Source: Auraticoccus cholistanensis
GTDB taxonomy: Bacteria; Actinomycetota; Actinomycetes; Propionibacteriales; Propionibacteriaceae
Length of the DNA: 57,438 nt
NCBI RefSeq assembly: GCF_009742705.1
Contig: NZ_WPCU01000005.1
Coordinates: 221,810-279,247 of the forward strand
Direction of reading: 5' to 3'
Shown: in pieces, positions 30,936 through 41,909 of the stretch
Layout: each line of letters begins with the position of its first letter
Position numbering within the stretch: position 1 is the stretch's first letter
Notes under the pieces: model-generated
The model's input: only the letters and a program-made list of their open reading frames with translations
Told to the model about the DNA's origin: nothing
Database searches by the model: none
Made by a program: the position numbers and the translations under genes

Positions 30936-32167
30936 GCACCGCCCGGCTGCGGATCGGGCTGGTCTGCCCCTACGACTTCGAGACGCCCGGGGGCGTGCAG
31001 AACCACGTGCTGGGCCTCTCGCGGTGGCTGCGCGGGCAGGGTCACCAGGTGGACGTCCTCGCCCCCGGCCGCGTGCCGCCGGCGTCGCCCGCGCGGTCGG
31101 CGGGCCCGGCCATCACCTCCACCGGAGCGGCCCGCGCCGTCCGCTACAACGGCTCGGTGGCCCGCATCGGCTGGTCTCGGGGTGCCCACCGGGTCGTCGA
31201 GCGCTGGCTCGCCTCGGTGGCCCCCGACCTCGTCCACGTCCACGAGCCGCTGGTCCCGGGCCCGGCCTGGCCGGTGCTCGCCCGTACCGGGGCACCGGTG
31301 GTGGCCACCTTCCACACCGCGACACCCCGCTCGCGCGGGATGCAGCTCGCCGCCCGGCTGGCGCCGCACCTGGTCGCCCGGGTCGACGCCGCGGTGGCCG
31401 TCTCCGAGGCGGCCCGCCGGGTGGTGGTGGAGCACCTGGGACGCGACGCCACCGTCATCGGCAACGGCTACACCCCCGCGACGCCCGCCCACTTCCCGCA
31501 GCCCGCCCCCTTCCCGCAGCCCGCTCCATCCCCGCAGGTCGGCCCCGGCGGACCCGGCCCGCGGCTGGCCTTCCTCGGGCGCCTCGACGAACCGCGCAAG
31601 GGCCTCGACGTGCTGGTGGCCGCCTGGCCGGCGATCCGGCGCCGGTGGCCGTCGGCGCAGGTGGCGGTGGCCGGCTCCGGCTCGCGCCGGCTGCCCGCGC
31701 CGTGGCGGGTGCTGGGACCGGTCAGCGACGACGAGCGGGCACGGCTGCTCGCCTGGTGCGACGTGTTCGTCGCCCCGCACCGCGACCGCGAGAGCTTCGG
31801 GCTGGTGCTGCTGGAGGCCCTCACCGCCGGTGCCCAGGTGGTGGCGGCCGACCTGCCGGCCTTCGTCGACGTGGTCGCCGGCACGGCCGGGCACCACGCC
31901 CACCTGTTCACCCGCGGCGACCCCGACGACCTGGTGCGGGCGCTGGCGTCGGCGCTGGCCAGCCCGCACCACCGGGGTTCGGAGCACCCCAGCCTGACCG
32001 CGCTGCGGGACCGCTACGACTGGGCCACCGTGGGCGCCCAGCTGCTCGACGTCTACCGCGGCGTGCTCCCGGCCAGCCGTCCGCTGCGCCCGCCGGCCGA
32101 CCGTCGACCGGCTGCCGCGGCCCGGCCCGGCACCAGCACCCCGCCCGCCGTCCGGGCGGCCGGCTGA
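30932..32167 (+). CDS. pimA: Phosphatidylinositol alpha-mannosyltransferase PimA
   Basis: A 411-residue GT4 enzyme that adds the first mannose from GDP-mannose to phosphatidylinositol. The N-terminal GT-B domain has CPYDFETPGGVQNHV with the glycine-rich loop; VATFHTATPRS lies in the acceptor side. The C-terminal domain has FLGRLDEPRKGLD and the nucleotide-sugar signature DRESFGLVLLEA near residue 290. An unusual Pro/Gln linker (residues 185-205) is encoded by three 18-bp tandem repeats at 31484-31537. The Pro/Ala-rich tail after residue 375 is low complexity. GTG at 30932 overlaps the patA-like stop. Confidence 0.92.
   Translation: MSTARLRIGLVCPYDFETPGGVQNHVLGLSRWLRGQGHQVDVLAPGRVPPASPARSAGPAITSTGAARAVRYNGSVARIGWSRGAHRVVERWLASVAPDLVHVHEPLVPGPAWPVLARTGAPVVATFHTATPRSRGMQLAARLAPHLVARVDAAVAVSEAARRVVVEHLGRDATVIGNGYTPATPAHFPQPAPFPQPAPSPQVGPGGPGPRLAFLGRLDEPRKGLDVLVAAWPAIRRRWPSAQVAVAGSGSRRLPAPWRVLGPVSDDERARLLAWCDVFVAPHRDRESFGLVLLEALTAGAQVVAADLPAFVDVVAGTAGHHAHLFTRGDPDDLVRALASALASPHHRGSEHPSLTALRDRYDWATVGAQLLDVYRGVLPASRPLRPPADRRPAAAARPGTSTPPAVRAAG
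31484..31537 (+). repeat. Three tandem 18-bp repeats inside pimA
   Basis: Units at 31484-31501, 31502-31519 and 31520-31537 share the pattern CCCGCyCmmwyCCCGCAG and encode PAxFPQ-like hexapeptides in the linker between the two GT-B domains. Copy number changes would stay in frame. Confidence 0.85.
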
Positions 32168-32201
32168 CCCGACGCCCGCGGCCCGAACGGCACGCGCGTG
32201 G

Positions 32202-32220
32202 CGGCGGCGGTGCGCCGCCG
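32202..32220 (+). terminator. Terminator hairpin after pimA
   Basis: CGGCGGCG, loop GTG, CGCCGCCG: a perfect 8-bp stem 34 bp after the pimA stop, separating the PIM operon from the DUF881 operon. Confidence 0.6.
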
Positions 32221-32227
32221 GGCCGCG

Positions 32228-32233
32228 TACGCT
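32228..32233 (+). promoter_or_regulatory. -10 element of the DUF881 operon, leaderless type
   Basis: TACGCT ends 6 nt before the GTG at 32240. This decided the start of the first DUF881 gene over the earlier GTG at 32198 and the later ATG at 32276. Confidence 0.5.
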
Positions 32234-32239
32234 GTCCCG

Positions 32240-33061
32240 GTGGCCGACCCCGCTCTCAGGCGCCGGGACCGCAGCATGGACCTGCTCAACCAGATCCTGG
32301 CCGAGCCCCTGGACCCCGACTACGCGCGCGTCGCGGCGCGTCCGGGCCCCCGACCCCGGATGCGGCTGGCGCTGCTGGGGGTGGCGGTGGCCTGCGGGGT
32401 GATGTTCGCCGCGGGTTCGGTGCAGAGCACCCGCAGCGCGCCCGCGCTGGCCGTGGAGCGCGAGCAGCTGCTGGCCCGGGTGGCCGACCAGCAGGCCCAG
32501 CAGGAGTCGCTGCGCGAGCAGATCTCCGCCACCACCGCCGAGGTGGCGCGGCTGCGGGACGAGTCGCTCGGGCAGGACACCTCGGCCAGGGCCCTGCAGT
32601 CGGCGATCGCCGCCGCCGAGGCCGACGCGGCGGCGGTGGCCGTCACCGGGCCCGGGATGGTGGTCGTCGTCGACGACGCCCCCGGCTCCACCGGACCCGA
32701 CGACGGGCGGATCATCGACGTCGACCTGCAGATGCTGGTCAACGGCCTGTGGAGCTCGGGCGCGGAGGCGGTCTCCATCAACGGCTACCGGCTCAGCGCG
32801 CTGACCGCCATCCGCGGCGCCGGCGACGCGATCACCGTCGACTACCGGTCCCTCACCACCCCCTACCGGGTGGAGGCGATCGGCGACCCCGGCCAGCTGC
32901 CGTCCCGCTTCGCCGAGTCGACCGGCGGGCAGTGGTGGACGTTCGTGCGCCAGAACTACGACGTCGACGTCGACATCAGCGTGGCCGACGAGCTCCAGCT
33001 CGCCGCCGACCCCACCCTGGCGCTGCGCCGGGCCCGACTGGCAGGGAGCGGACCCTCATGA
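32240..33061 (+). CDS. DUF881 family membrane-anchored protein (Rv1823-like)
   Basis: A 273-residue protein with a cytoplasmic N-terminus (RRRDRSMDLLNQIL), one transmembrane helix at about residues 48-65 and a coiled-coil (about 70-125: LLARVADQQAQQESLREQI). The extracellular DUF881 domain follows from about 130 (VTGPGMVVVVDDAPGS, then DLQMLVNGLWSSGAEAVSING). The family is widespread in actinobacteria and Firmicutes next to cell-division genes; its biochemical role is unknown. It is first in an operon with sbp and a second DUF881 gene; the stop overlaps the next ATG (ATGA). Confidence 0.85.
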   Translation: MADPALRRRDRSMDLLNQILAEPLDPDYARVAARPGPRPRMRLALLGVAVACGVMFAAGSVQSTRSAPALAVEREQLLARVADQQAQQESLREQISATTAEVARLRDESLGQDTSARALQSAIAAAEADAAAVAVTGPGMVVVVDDAPGSTGPDDGRIIDVDLQMLVNGLWSSGAEAVSINGYRLSALTAIRGAGDAITVDYRSLTTPYRVEAIGDPGQLPSRFAESTGGQWWTFVRQNYDVDVDISVADELQLAADPTLALRRARLAGSGPS

Positions 33062-33390
33062 TCGCCATCATCGGCCTGCTGCTGGGCATCGTCCTCGGCG
33101 TGCTGCTCGAGCCGACGCTGCCCGCCTCCCTGCAGCCGTACCTGCCGATCGCCATCGTGGCCGCGCTGGACGCCCTCTTCGGCGGCGCCCGGGCCTGGCT
33201 GGAGGCGACCTTCACCGACAAGGTGTTCGTGGTCTCCTTCGTCTCCAACGTGCTGATCGCCGCCCTCATCGTGTGGGTGGGCGACCAGATCGGGGTCGGC
33301 TCGCAGCTGTCCACCGGCGTGGTGGTCGTCCTCGGCATCCGCATCTTCACCAACGCCGCCGCGATCCGGAGGCACCTGTTCCATGCCTGA
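33058..33390 (+). CDS. Small basic family membrane protein (DUF1290, Rv1824-like)
   Basis: A 110-residue protein with three transmembrane helices: residues 1-16, 27-40 and 58-78, plus a C-terminal fourth hydrophobic stretch (TGVVVVLGIRIF). ALDALFGGARAWLE near residue 37 is the conserved family core. Always found between DUF881 genes in actinobacteria; function unknown, possibly a complex with them. It overlaps the first DUF881 gene by 4 bp and the second by 8 bp, which argues for coupled, stoichiometric production. Confidence 0.88.
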   Translation: MIAIIGLLLGIVLGVLLEPTLPASLQPYLPIAIVAALDALFGGARAWLEATFTDKVFVVSFVSNVLIAALIVWVGDQIGVGSQLSTGVVVVLGIRIFTNAAAIRRHLFHA

Positions 33391-34375
33391 GCCAGCACCG
33401 GGGCCGACCGCGGGGGGGCCGCCCCGCAGCCGCCGCGCCCGCTCCTCCCGCCCCGCCACGGAGCGGAACTCCGCCGACGCCGGCCGCCACCCCTCCCGCG
33501 GCGGCGGCCTCGACCCGATGGCCCGGCGCGCGCAGCGGCGCCGCGAGCGCGACCGGGAGCAGGCGCCCGCCGCGTCCGCCCGGCCCGGCGACGCCCGCCC
33601 CGAAGACCACCGCCCCGACGGCGACCGGCCCGGCCGCGACGGGTCCGCCGAGCCGGGCCGGTGGGCGTCCCTGGCCCGGGCGCTGCTGGTGCCCAGCCGT
33701 CACCAGGTGCTGCTCGGACTGGTGCTGGGTCTGGTCGCGATGGGGGTGGTGATGCAGGTGCGCAGCCAGAGCGCCGACGACACCTACTCCACCGCCCGGC
33801 GCACCGACCTCATCCAGCTGCTGGACGGGCTGTCCGCGGAGAGCCGACGGCTCGAGGACGAGCTCGCCACCCTCGAGCAGACCCGGCGCGAGCTGGAGAC
33901 GGGCGCCGACTCCGAGCGGACGGCGCGCCAGGAGGCGCAGTCCCGGCTGGAGGAGCTGTCGATCCTGGCCGGCACCGCCCCCGCCGAGGGCCCGGGCATC
34001 CGGCTGCACGTCACCGACCCGCAGGGCAAGGTCAACGCCCAGGTGATGCTCAACGCCGTCGAGGAGCTCCGCGACGCCGGGGCGGAGGTGATCGAGCTGG
34101 ACGACACGGTCCGCGTCGGCACCTCCACCTGGTTCGGCGACGGCCCCGACGGCCTGGTCGTCGACGGGCAGCCGCTGCAGAGCCCGATCGTGGTCGAGGT
34201 GATCGGGGACCCGCACGCCCTGGAGGAGGCAGTCCGCTTCCGCGGCGGTCTGGTGAGCGAGATCACCGGCCCCCAGGTCGAGGGGCAGGTCGGCGTCGAG
34301 CAGCTGGACCGGGTCGTCGTCGACACCGTGCGTCCGCCGACGGTGTTCCAGCACGCGGAGCCGGTTCCGCGCTGA
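33383..34375 (+). CDS. Second DUF881 family protein (Rv1825-like)
   Basis: A 330-residue protein with a long, disordered, Arg/Pro/Asp-rich cytoplasmic N-terminus (1-95), one transmembrane helix at about 112-128 (VLLGLVLGLVAMGVVM), a coiled-coil (about 145-195) and the DUF881 domain (about 200-320: GPGIRLHVTDPQG, then VMLNAVEELRDAGAEVIEL). The N-terminal extension is much longer than in the first paralogue and could be a phosphorylation or protein-binding region. The start ATG at 33383 overlaps the small basic protein gene by 8 bp; a terminator follows. Confidence 0.86.
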   Translation: MPEPAPGPTAGGPPRSRRARSSRPATERNSADAGRHPSRGGGLDPMARRAQRRRERDREQAPAASARPGDARPEDHRPDGDRPGRDGSAEPGRWASLARALLVPSRHQVLLGLVLGLVAMGVVMQVRSQSADDTYSTARRTDLIQLLDGLSAESRRLEDELATLEQTRRELETGADSERTARQEAQSRLEELSILAGTAPAEGPGIRLHVTDPQGKVNAQVMLNAVEELRDAGAEVIELDDTVRVGTSTWFGDGPDGLVVDGQPLQSPIVVEVIGDPHALEEAVRFRGGLVSEITGPQVEGQVGVEQLDRVVVDTVRPPTVFQHAEPVPR

Positions 34376-34380
34376 GACGC

Positions 34381-34396
34381 GCAGCCGCCCGGCTGC
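34381..34396 (+). terminator. Terminator hairpin after the DUF881 operon
   Basis: GCAGCCG and CGGCTGC with a tight 2-nt centre (6-bp stem, 4-nt loop in practice), 6 bp after the stop. Confidence 0.5.
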
Positions 34397-34435
34397 TCGG
34401 CGGCGCGGGTGGTGGCCCCGACCGGACCTCACGGT

Positions 34436-34464
34436 TACGCTGACCCCGTGCCCGGTACGGGCAC
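34436..34464 (+). promoter_or_regulatory. gcvH promoter -10 and 5'-end hairpin
   Basis: TACGCT (34436-34441) would start a transcript at about 34448. Exactly there lies a perfect hairpin, GTGCCCG-GTA-CGGGCAC (34448-34464). The remaining leader runs about 65 nt to an AAGGAG ribosome binding site. A stem at the very 5' end could stabilise the mRNA; no glycine riboswitch consensus is present. Confidence 0.42.
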
Positions 34465-34529
34465 CCAGGACGTCGCGGCCGATGGCGCCACCTGCGCCCG
34501 ACCGTCGCCCGTGAGGACAAGGAGCACCG

Positions 34530-34916
34530 ATGGCTGGCTTCCCCGAAGAGCTCAGGTACACCAGCGACCACGAGTGGGTCCGCGCCGGCAACGCGAACGT
34601 GGTCCGGGTGGGCATCACCGACTACGCCGCCGAGCAGCTGGGTGACATCGTCTTCGTCTCCCTGCCCGAGGTGGGGGAGTCGGTCGAGGCGGGCGACGCC
34701 TGCGGTGAGCTGGAGTCGACCAAGAGCGTCTCCGACGTCTTCGCCCCGCTGCCCGGCGTGGTGAGCGCGGTCAACGAACAGCTCGAGGGGGCTCCGGAGA
34801 CCGTCGGCTCCGACCCGTACGGCGACGGCTGGCTCTTCGAGCTCGAGCTCAGCGCCGACGCCGAGCCCGACGACCTGCTCGACGCCGACGCCTACGCCAG
34901 CGAGATCGGCGCCTGA
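34530..34916 (+). CDS. gcvH: Glycine cleavage system H protein
   Basis: A 128-residue lipoyl carrier that shuttles the methylamine intermediate between GcvP, GcvT and dihydrolipoamide dehydrogenase. The lipoylated lysine is K65 in ELESTKSVSD. YTSDHEWVR at the N-terminus and NPYGDGWLFE-like DPYGDGWLFE near residue 95 are family constants. ATG at 34530 follows AAGGAG. The stop overlaps the garA start by one base (TGATG). GcvP is encoded 2.8 kb downstream, whereas no gcvT is present in the window. Confidence 0.96.
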   Translation: MAGFPEELRYTSDHEWVRAGNANVVRVGITDYAAEQLGDIVFVSLPEVGESVEAGDACGELESTKSVSDVFAPLPGVVSAVNEQLEGAPETVGSDPYGDGWLFELELSADAEPDDLLDADAYASEIGA

Positions 34917-35452
34917 TGGCGATGGTCTACTGCCACCAGTGCGGTCACGCCAACCCCGAGGACGCCAACTTCTGCGCCCGCTGCGGCGAGCGGCTGGCCC
35001 GGCTGGAGCCCGCCTCGCCGCAGGAGTCCCGCGGCAGCGGCTCGGGGGACACCACGACCACCGGCATCCCGGTGATCAAGGACGACGTCGACGCCTCCGA
35101 GCTCAACGACTCCGAGCGCGCCGCCGTGGCGGCCCTGCCCGCCGGCTCGGCGCTGCTCGTGGTCCGCTCCGGCCCCGGCAGCGGCTCGCGCTACCTGATC
35201 GACGCCGACGAGATGACCATCGGCCGCCACCCGAGCTCGGACATCTTCCTCGACGACATCACCGTCTCCCGCCACCACGTCACGCTGACCCGGCAGGGCG
35301 AGCAGGTGATGGTGCACGACTCGGGCAGCCTCAACGGCACCTACGTCAACCGGGCCCGCATCGAGGGATCGGTGGCCCTCAACCCCGGGGACGTGCTGCA
35401 GATCGGCAAGTTCCGCATGGTGTACCACCCGAGCCCACGGGGGCTGTCCTGA
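34916..35452 (+). CDS. garA: GarA-like FHA domain protein with N-terminal zinc ribbon
   Basis: A 178-residue signalling protein. An N-terminal zinc ribbon (CHQCG at 6-10, CARCG near 22-26) is followed by a Thr cluster (TTTT near residue 45) and an FHA domain (about 75-170) with the phosphothreonine-binding residues GRHPSSDIF, SRHH and LNGTYVN. In mycobacteria GarA is phosphorylated in an ETT motif by PknB/PknG and inhibits glutamate and 2-oxoglutarate enzymes. The TTTT site is the likely equivalent here. The zinc ribbon is not in the mycobacterial protein as I recall it. The start is ATG 34916 or ATG 34922. Confidence 0.88.
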   Translation: MAMVYCHQCGHANPEDANFCARCGERLARLEPASPQESRGSGSGDTTTTGIPVIKDDVDASELNDSERAAVAALPAGSALLVVRSGPGSGSRYLIDADEMTIGRHPSSDIFLDDITVSRHHVTLTRQGEQVMVHDSGSLNGTYVNRARIEGSVALNPGDVLQIGKFRMVYHPSPRGLS

Positions 35453-35492
35453 CCGCTATGCCCACGGCGAGTCCCCGCGGGGGGATCTGCTG

Positions 35493-36239
35493 ATGCCTGC
35501 GCAGCGGAGCATCGGCCAGGTGCTGTCGGTGCTGAAGAGCCAGTTCCCCGACGTCTCCATCTCCAAGATCCGGTTCCTGGAGTCGGAGGGCCTGGTGTCG
35601 CCCGAGCGCGCGCCCTCGGGGTACCGCAAGTACTCCGACGCCGACGTCGAGCGGCTGCGCTACATCCTGCGGGTGCAGAAGGAGCACTACCTGCCGCTCA
35701 AGGTCATCCGCGAGCACCTGGACATGATGGACCGGGGCATGGAGCCCCCGGTGATCGAGGCGCCGGCGCCGCTGCCGCCCACCGCCGTGCCGTCGGCGTC
35801 CGCCCCGACAGGGCCCGCCTCCGCCGCCTCGGCCACCTCCCCGAACGGCGGCCCGGCCGCGTCGCGGACCGCGCCGGCCGCCCAGCCGCCGCTGCGGCTG
35901 TCCCGGGCCGAGCTGCTGCGCAGCAGCGGGCTGAGCGAGGCCGCCCTGGTCGAGCTCGAGCGCCAGATGATCCTCGTCCCGCGCCGGGGCAAGGGCTTCT
36001 ACGACCGCGACGCGCTGACCATCGCCATGGTGGCCCGGCGGCTGTCCGACTTCGGCATGGACGTCCGCCACATGCGCGCCTTCAAGATCGCCGCCGAGCG
36101 GGAGGCCGGGCTGATCGAGCAGGCCATCGCCCCCTTCCAGCGCCGTGGGACGGCCGCCGGGCGCAACGTCGCCGCCGACGTGGTCAAGCTGGTCGGGATC
36201 GCCCACTCGGCGCTGCTGCGCAGCGCCCTCGACCGCTGA
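35493..36239 (+). CDS. MerR-family regulator (Rv1828-like)
   Basis: A 248-residue regulator with an N-terminal MerR winged helix (residues 8-75: IGQVLSVLKSQFPDVSISKI, then FLESEGLVSPERAPSGYRKY). A long Ala/Pro-rich linker follows (86-130), then a C-terminal helical domain (about 130-245, RAELLRSSGLSEAALVELE). No effector cysteines are present. Position after garA equals Rv1828 in mycobacteria, whose target is poorly known. ATG at 35493 is preceded by a GGGGGA sequence; the gap after garA is 40 bp, so co-transcription is likely. Confidence 0.88.
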   Translation: MPAQRSIGQVLSVLKSQFPDVSISKIRFLESEGLVSPERAPSGYRKYSDADVERLRYILRVQKEHYLPLKVIREHLDMMDRGMEPPVIEAPAPLPPTAVPSASAPTGPASAASATSPNGGPAASRTAPAAQPPLRLSRAELLRSSGLSEAALVELERQMILVPRRGKGFYDRDALTIAMVARRLSDFGMDVRHMRAFKIAAEREAGLIEQAIAPFQRRGTAAGRNVAADVVKLVGIAHSALLRSALDR

Positions 36240-36283
36240 CCGCCGACGGCAGGGCTCGGGGGGCCGGTCGCGGCCACCCGGCG

Positions 36284-36289
36284 TAGGGT
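36284..36289 (+). promoter_or_regulatory. -10 element of the DUF151 gene, leaderless type
   Basis: TAGGGT ends 6 nt before the ATG at 36296, with no ribosome binding site between them. Confidence 0.48.
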
Positions 36290-36295
36290 TGAGCC

Positions 36296-36799
36296 ATGCG
36301 CGAGCTCGACGTGGTCGGTGTCAGGGTGGAGATGCCCCAGAACGTGCCGATGGTGCTGCTCCGGGAGGTCGGTGGCCACCGCTACCTGCCGATCTGGATC
36401 GGGGCGGGCGAGGCCTCGGCCATCGCCAACGCCCAGGAAGGGGTGGTGCCGCCGCGCCCGCTCACCCACGACCTGATGGCCGACGTGCTCAGCGCGCTGG
36501 GGCACCGGCTGCTGGCCGTCCACATCACCGAGCTGCGGGCGGGCACCTTCTACGCCGTGCTCCGCTTCGACGGCACCGAGGTCAGCGCGCGTCCCTCCGA
36601 CGCCATCGCCCTGGCGCTGCGGACGGGTGCGGAGATCCACTGCGCCGAGGAGGTGCTGGACGAGGCCGGCGTGGAGGTGCCCGAGGAGGAGGACGACGAG
36701 GTCGAGAAGTTCCGGGAGTTCCTCGACCAGGTCACCCCCGAGGACTTCGAGACCGAGAGCGGGCCCGGCGACCCGGGCCCGTCCGGACGGCCGGGCTGA
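36296..36799 (+). CDS. Bifunctional nuclease family protein (DUF151, Rv1829-like)
   Basis: A 167-residue protein of the DUF151/BFN family. The core is VPMVLLREVGGHRYLPIWIG near residues 16-35, ALGHRLLAVHITELRAGTFY near 66-85 and SARPSDAIALALR near 97-109. It ends in an acidic tail (EEEDDEVEKFREF). Related plant and Thermotoga proteins have nuclease activity or this fold; the bacterial role is unclear. It lies between two MerR genes exactly as Rv1829 does, suggesting a conserved regulatory unit. Confidence 0.9.
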   Translation: MRELDVVGVRVEMPQNVPMVLLREVGGHRYLPIWIGAGEASAIANAQEGVVPPRPLTHDLMADVLSALGHRLLAVHITELRAGTFYAVLRFDGTEVSARPSDAIALALRTGAEIHCAEEVLDEAGVEVPEEEDDEVEKFREFLDQVTPEDFETESGPGDPGPSGRPG

Positions 36800-36965
36800 G
36801 GGTCCGCCGAGTCGCGCAGCGGCCGTCGGGCAGGACCTCGACCCGTCCCTGAGGGTTGCTGCTGGCACGGCCCGGACCGGGCGTGTCGCCCCGGAGCCGG
36901 TATGGCGGCTGGCTAGCGTGCCACGTATTCTCAGCATGCAGGCCGAACTCCCGAAGCGAGGAACC

Positions 36966-37547
36966 GTGACGAAGACTCCCGAGCGCCGCTCCACTCCGAC
37001 GCCGGAGTCGCAGAGCGCGCAGGAGCACCTGTTCGACGGCGACTTCTCCCCGCTGCCCCAGGACGAGGGCTTCCGCGGCCAGGCGGCCTGCAAGGCGGCC
37101 GGCATCACCTACCGCCAGCTCGACTACTGGGCCCGGACCGGGCTGGTCACCCCCGAGGTGCGCGCGGCCAGCGGCTCGGGCAGCCAGCGGCTCTACAGCT
37201 TCCGCGACATCCTGATCCTCAAGGTGATCAAGAACCTGATCGACGCCGGCATTTCGCTGCAGCAGATCCGCAAGGCCATCGAGCACCTGCGGGCCCGCGG
37301 CGTGGAGGACCTGACCCAGGTCACCCTGATGAGCGACGGCGCCACCATCTACGAGTGCATCTCGCCCGACGAGGTCGTCGACGTCCTCAAGGGCGGTCAG
37401 GGCATGTTCGGCATCGCCCTCGGCGGCGTCTGGCGCGACCTCGAGGGCACCCTGCTCGAGCTGCCCTCCGAGGCCGCCGAGGAGCAGACCCGCCACCACG
37501 CCGAGGACGAGCTCTCCGCCCGGCGCCGCGCCCGCGCCGCCGGCTGA
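36966..37547 (+). CDS. MerR-family regulator (Rv1830-like)
   Basis: A 193-residue regulator. A polar N-terminal tail is followed by a MerR helix-turn-helix (about 38-105: [20 protein letters not shown], then [19 protein letters not shown]) and an acidic helical C-terminus. The GTG at 36966 follows GCGAGGA and is preferred; ATG at 36936 would add ten residues and leave no ribosome binding site. Candidate -10 boxes are TAGCGT (36914-36919) and TATTCT (36926-36931). In mycobacteria the equivalent gene precedes gcvB, and this order is kept. Possible control of the glycine cleavage gene is inference. Confidence 0.87.
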   Translation: MTKTPERRSTPTPESQSAQEHLFDGDFSPLPQDEGFRGQAACKAAGITYRQLDYWARTGLVTPEVRAASGSGSQRLYSFRDILILKVIKNLIDAGISLQQIRKAIEHLRARGVEDLTQVTLMSDGATIYECISPDEVVDVLKGGQGMFGIALGGVWRDLEGTLLELPSEAAEEQTRHHAEDELSARRRARAAG

Positions 37548-37604
37548 CACCGCGCACCGCAGCCACCACCCCCGCACCACCCCACTCCGGCACCGGCCCC
37601 GTCT

Positions 37605-37618
37605 CCGCCGCACGGCGG
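37605..37618 (+). terminator. Short hairpin after the second merR gene
   Basis: CCGCCG-CA-CGGCGG, 58 bp after the stop. It is short and tight-looped, so termination is only a possibility. The rest of the 185-bp gap to gcvP shows a -10 and little else. Confidence 0.3.
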
Positions 37619-37655
37619 GGCAGCGCTCGGCTTCGTCACCGGTGCCGCGGCGACA

Positions 37656-37661
37656 TAGGGT
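37656..37661 (+). promoter_or_regulatory. Candidate -10 element of gcvP
   Basis: TAGGGT in ACATAGGGT would start a transcript at about 37668, leaving a 65-nt leader with GGGAGAG before the ATG at 37733. No glycine riboswitch sequence was recognised in the leader. Confidence 0.42.
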
Positions 37662-37732
37662 GGGTGGGCCCCGGAGGTCGTCAACCGCGCGGTGCGGAAC
37701 CATGGAGGTCGGGGCGGGAGAGTCGGATCCTG

Positions 37733-40651
<2,919 letters not shown>

Positions 40652-40694
40652 GCGCGCCGTGGCCCGCGGGGGCCGGCAGGGGCGGCGGGCTCGG

Positions 40695-40700
40695 TAGGGT
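40695..40700 (+). promoter_or_regulatory. -10 element of the YihY gene, leaderless type
   Basis: TAGGGT ends 6 nt before the ATG at 40707, and the intervening CCAGCC offers no ribosome binding site. Confidence 0.48.
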
Positions 40701-40706
40701 CCAGCC

Positions 40707-41888
40707 ATGGCTGAGTGGCTGCAGAGGATCCAGCACGTCCCGTGGGTGGCGCACCTGGTGCGGGCCAACACCCGCTTCACCAGTCGGCTGGGCACGGCGT
40801 TCGCCGGCTCCATCACCTACTTCTCGGTGCTGGCGCTGGTGCCGATCGCCATGGTCGCCTTCGCGGTCGTCAGCTTCGTCTACCACGACGAGCTGCAGGG
40901 GCTGGTGGACGAGCTGCTGCCCGCGCTCGGCCCCGACCTGAGCGAGCAGCTGCGCACCGTGCTGGTCGAGGCGCAGTCGCGGGCCGGGGTGGCGGGCGTG
41001 ATCGGTCTGGTGACGGCCGCCTACGCCGGTGCCGGCTGGATGGGGCAGATGAAGAGCGCCGTGCGGGCGCAGTGGCGCCCGAGCCTGGACGAGCAGGAGG
41101 AGCGGAAGAACTTCCTGCTGGAGTCCCTGCTCAACCTGCTGGTGCTGCTCGCGCTGGTGGTCCTGGTCGGTGCCACCTTCCTCCTCACCTCGGTGGCGAC
41201 CTCCTTCGCCGACGACGTCATGCGCTGGCTCGGCCTGCAGGACGTGCCGGGGATCGGCTGGCTGCTGCGGCTCGTGCCTCTGCTCGGCACCCTCCTCTTC
41301 GGCTTCGTGCTGTTCCTGTTCCTGTACCGGGTGCTGCCGCAGCAGCGGATCAGCACCCGGATGGTCCTCAAGGGCTCCGCGGGTGGTGCCGTCGGGCTGC
41401 TGGTGCTGCAGTACCTGTCCTCGGTGCTGTTCGGGCTCTTCCGCGACAACGTCGCGGCGGCCACCTTCGGCCCGGTGATCGTGCTGATGCTGTTCCTCAA
41501 CCTGTTCGCGCGGCTCATCCTGTTCGTGGCGGCCTGGATCGCCACCTCCGAGCAGCGGGCCATCGCGGGGGAGCGGATCGAGGCGGACCTGCCGCTGGAG
41601 CAGGACCCCGACCTCGACCTGGGTCCGGTCAAGGTCCCCGCCCCGGAGCCCGAGCGGGGGCGCAGCCCCTACAGCGCGCAGCAGGCGTGGGCCCGGCGCC
41701 ACGGCGTCCGGATCGGTCCGCAGGTGCTCACCGTGCAGTACCCCGACGAGAAGGTCCAGGTGCCGCAGCCGGTCGCCGTGCGGGCCACCCGGATCGCCTC
41801 GGCCGTCGGCTGGTTGCTCGGCGCGGCGACCGGCGCGGGCCTGGGTGCCTCGCTCGCCTCGTCGCTGCGGCGCCGCCGACGCGACTGA
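40707..41888 (+). CDS. YihY/BrkB-family inner membrane protein
   Basis: A 393-residue protein with about six transmembrane segments between residues 28 and 285. Family marks are TAFAGSITYFSVLALVPI near 30-48, AYAGAGWMGQMKSAVRAQW near 105 and LYRVLPQQRI near 208. A cytoplasmic C-terminal tail of about 100 residues includes YSAQQAWARRHGVRIGPQ. The family was once annotated as ribonuclease BN or Brk serum-resistance protein; the first is known to be wrong and the real function is unresolved. Transcribed alone, ahead of the PadR gene. Confidence 0.9.
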   Translation: MAEWLQRIQHVPWVAHLVRANTRFTSRLGTAFAGSITYFSVLALVPIAMVAFAVVSFVYHDELQGLVDELLPALGPDLSEQLRTVLVEAQSRAGVAGVIGLVTAAYAGAGWMGQMKSAVRAQWRPSLDEQEERKNFLLESLLNLLVLLALVVLVGATFLLTSVATSFADDVMRWLGLQDVPGIGWLLRLVPLLGTLLFGFVLFLFLYRVLPQQRISTRMVLKGSAGGAVGLLVLQYLSSVLFGLFRDNVAAATFGPVIVLMLFLNLFARLILFVAAWIATSEQRAIAGERIEADLPLEQDPDLDLGPVKVPAPEPERGRSPYSAQQAWARRHGVRIGPQVLTVQYPDEKVQVPQPVAVRATRIASAVGWLLGAATGAGLGASLASSLRRRRRD

Positions 41889-41909
41889 AGGGTCGCGGTC
41901 GAGGACGAG

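Noticed and set aside
37548-37732. Possible glycine riboswitch upstream of gcvP (and of gcvH at 34376-34529)
   Set aside because: Neither leader contains the conserved core sequences of the glycine aptamer that I could recognise.
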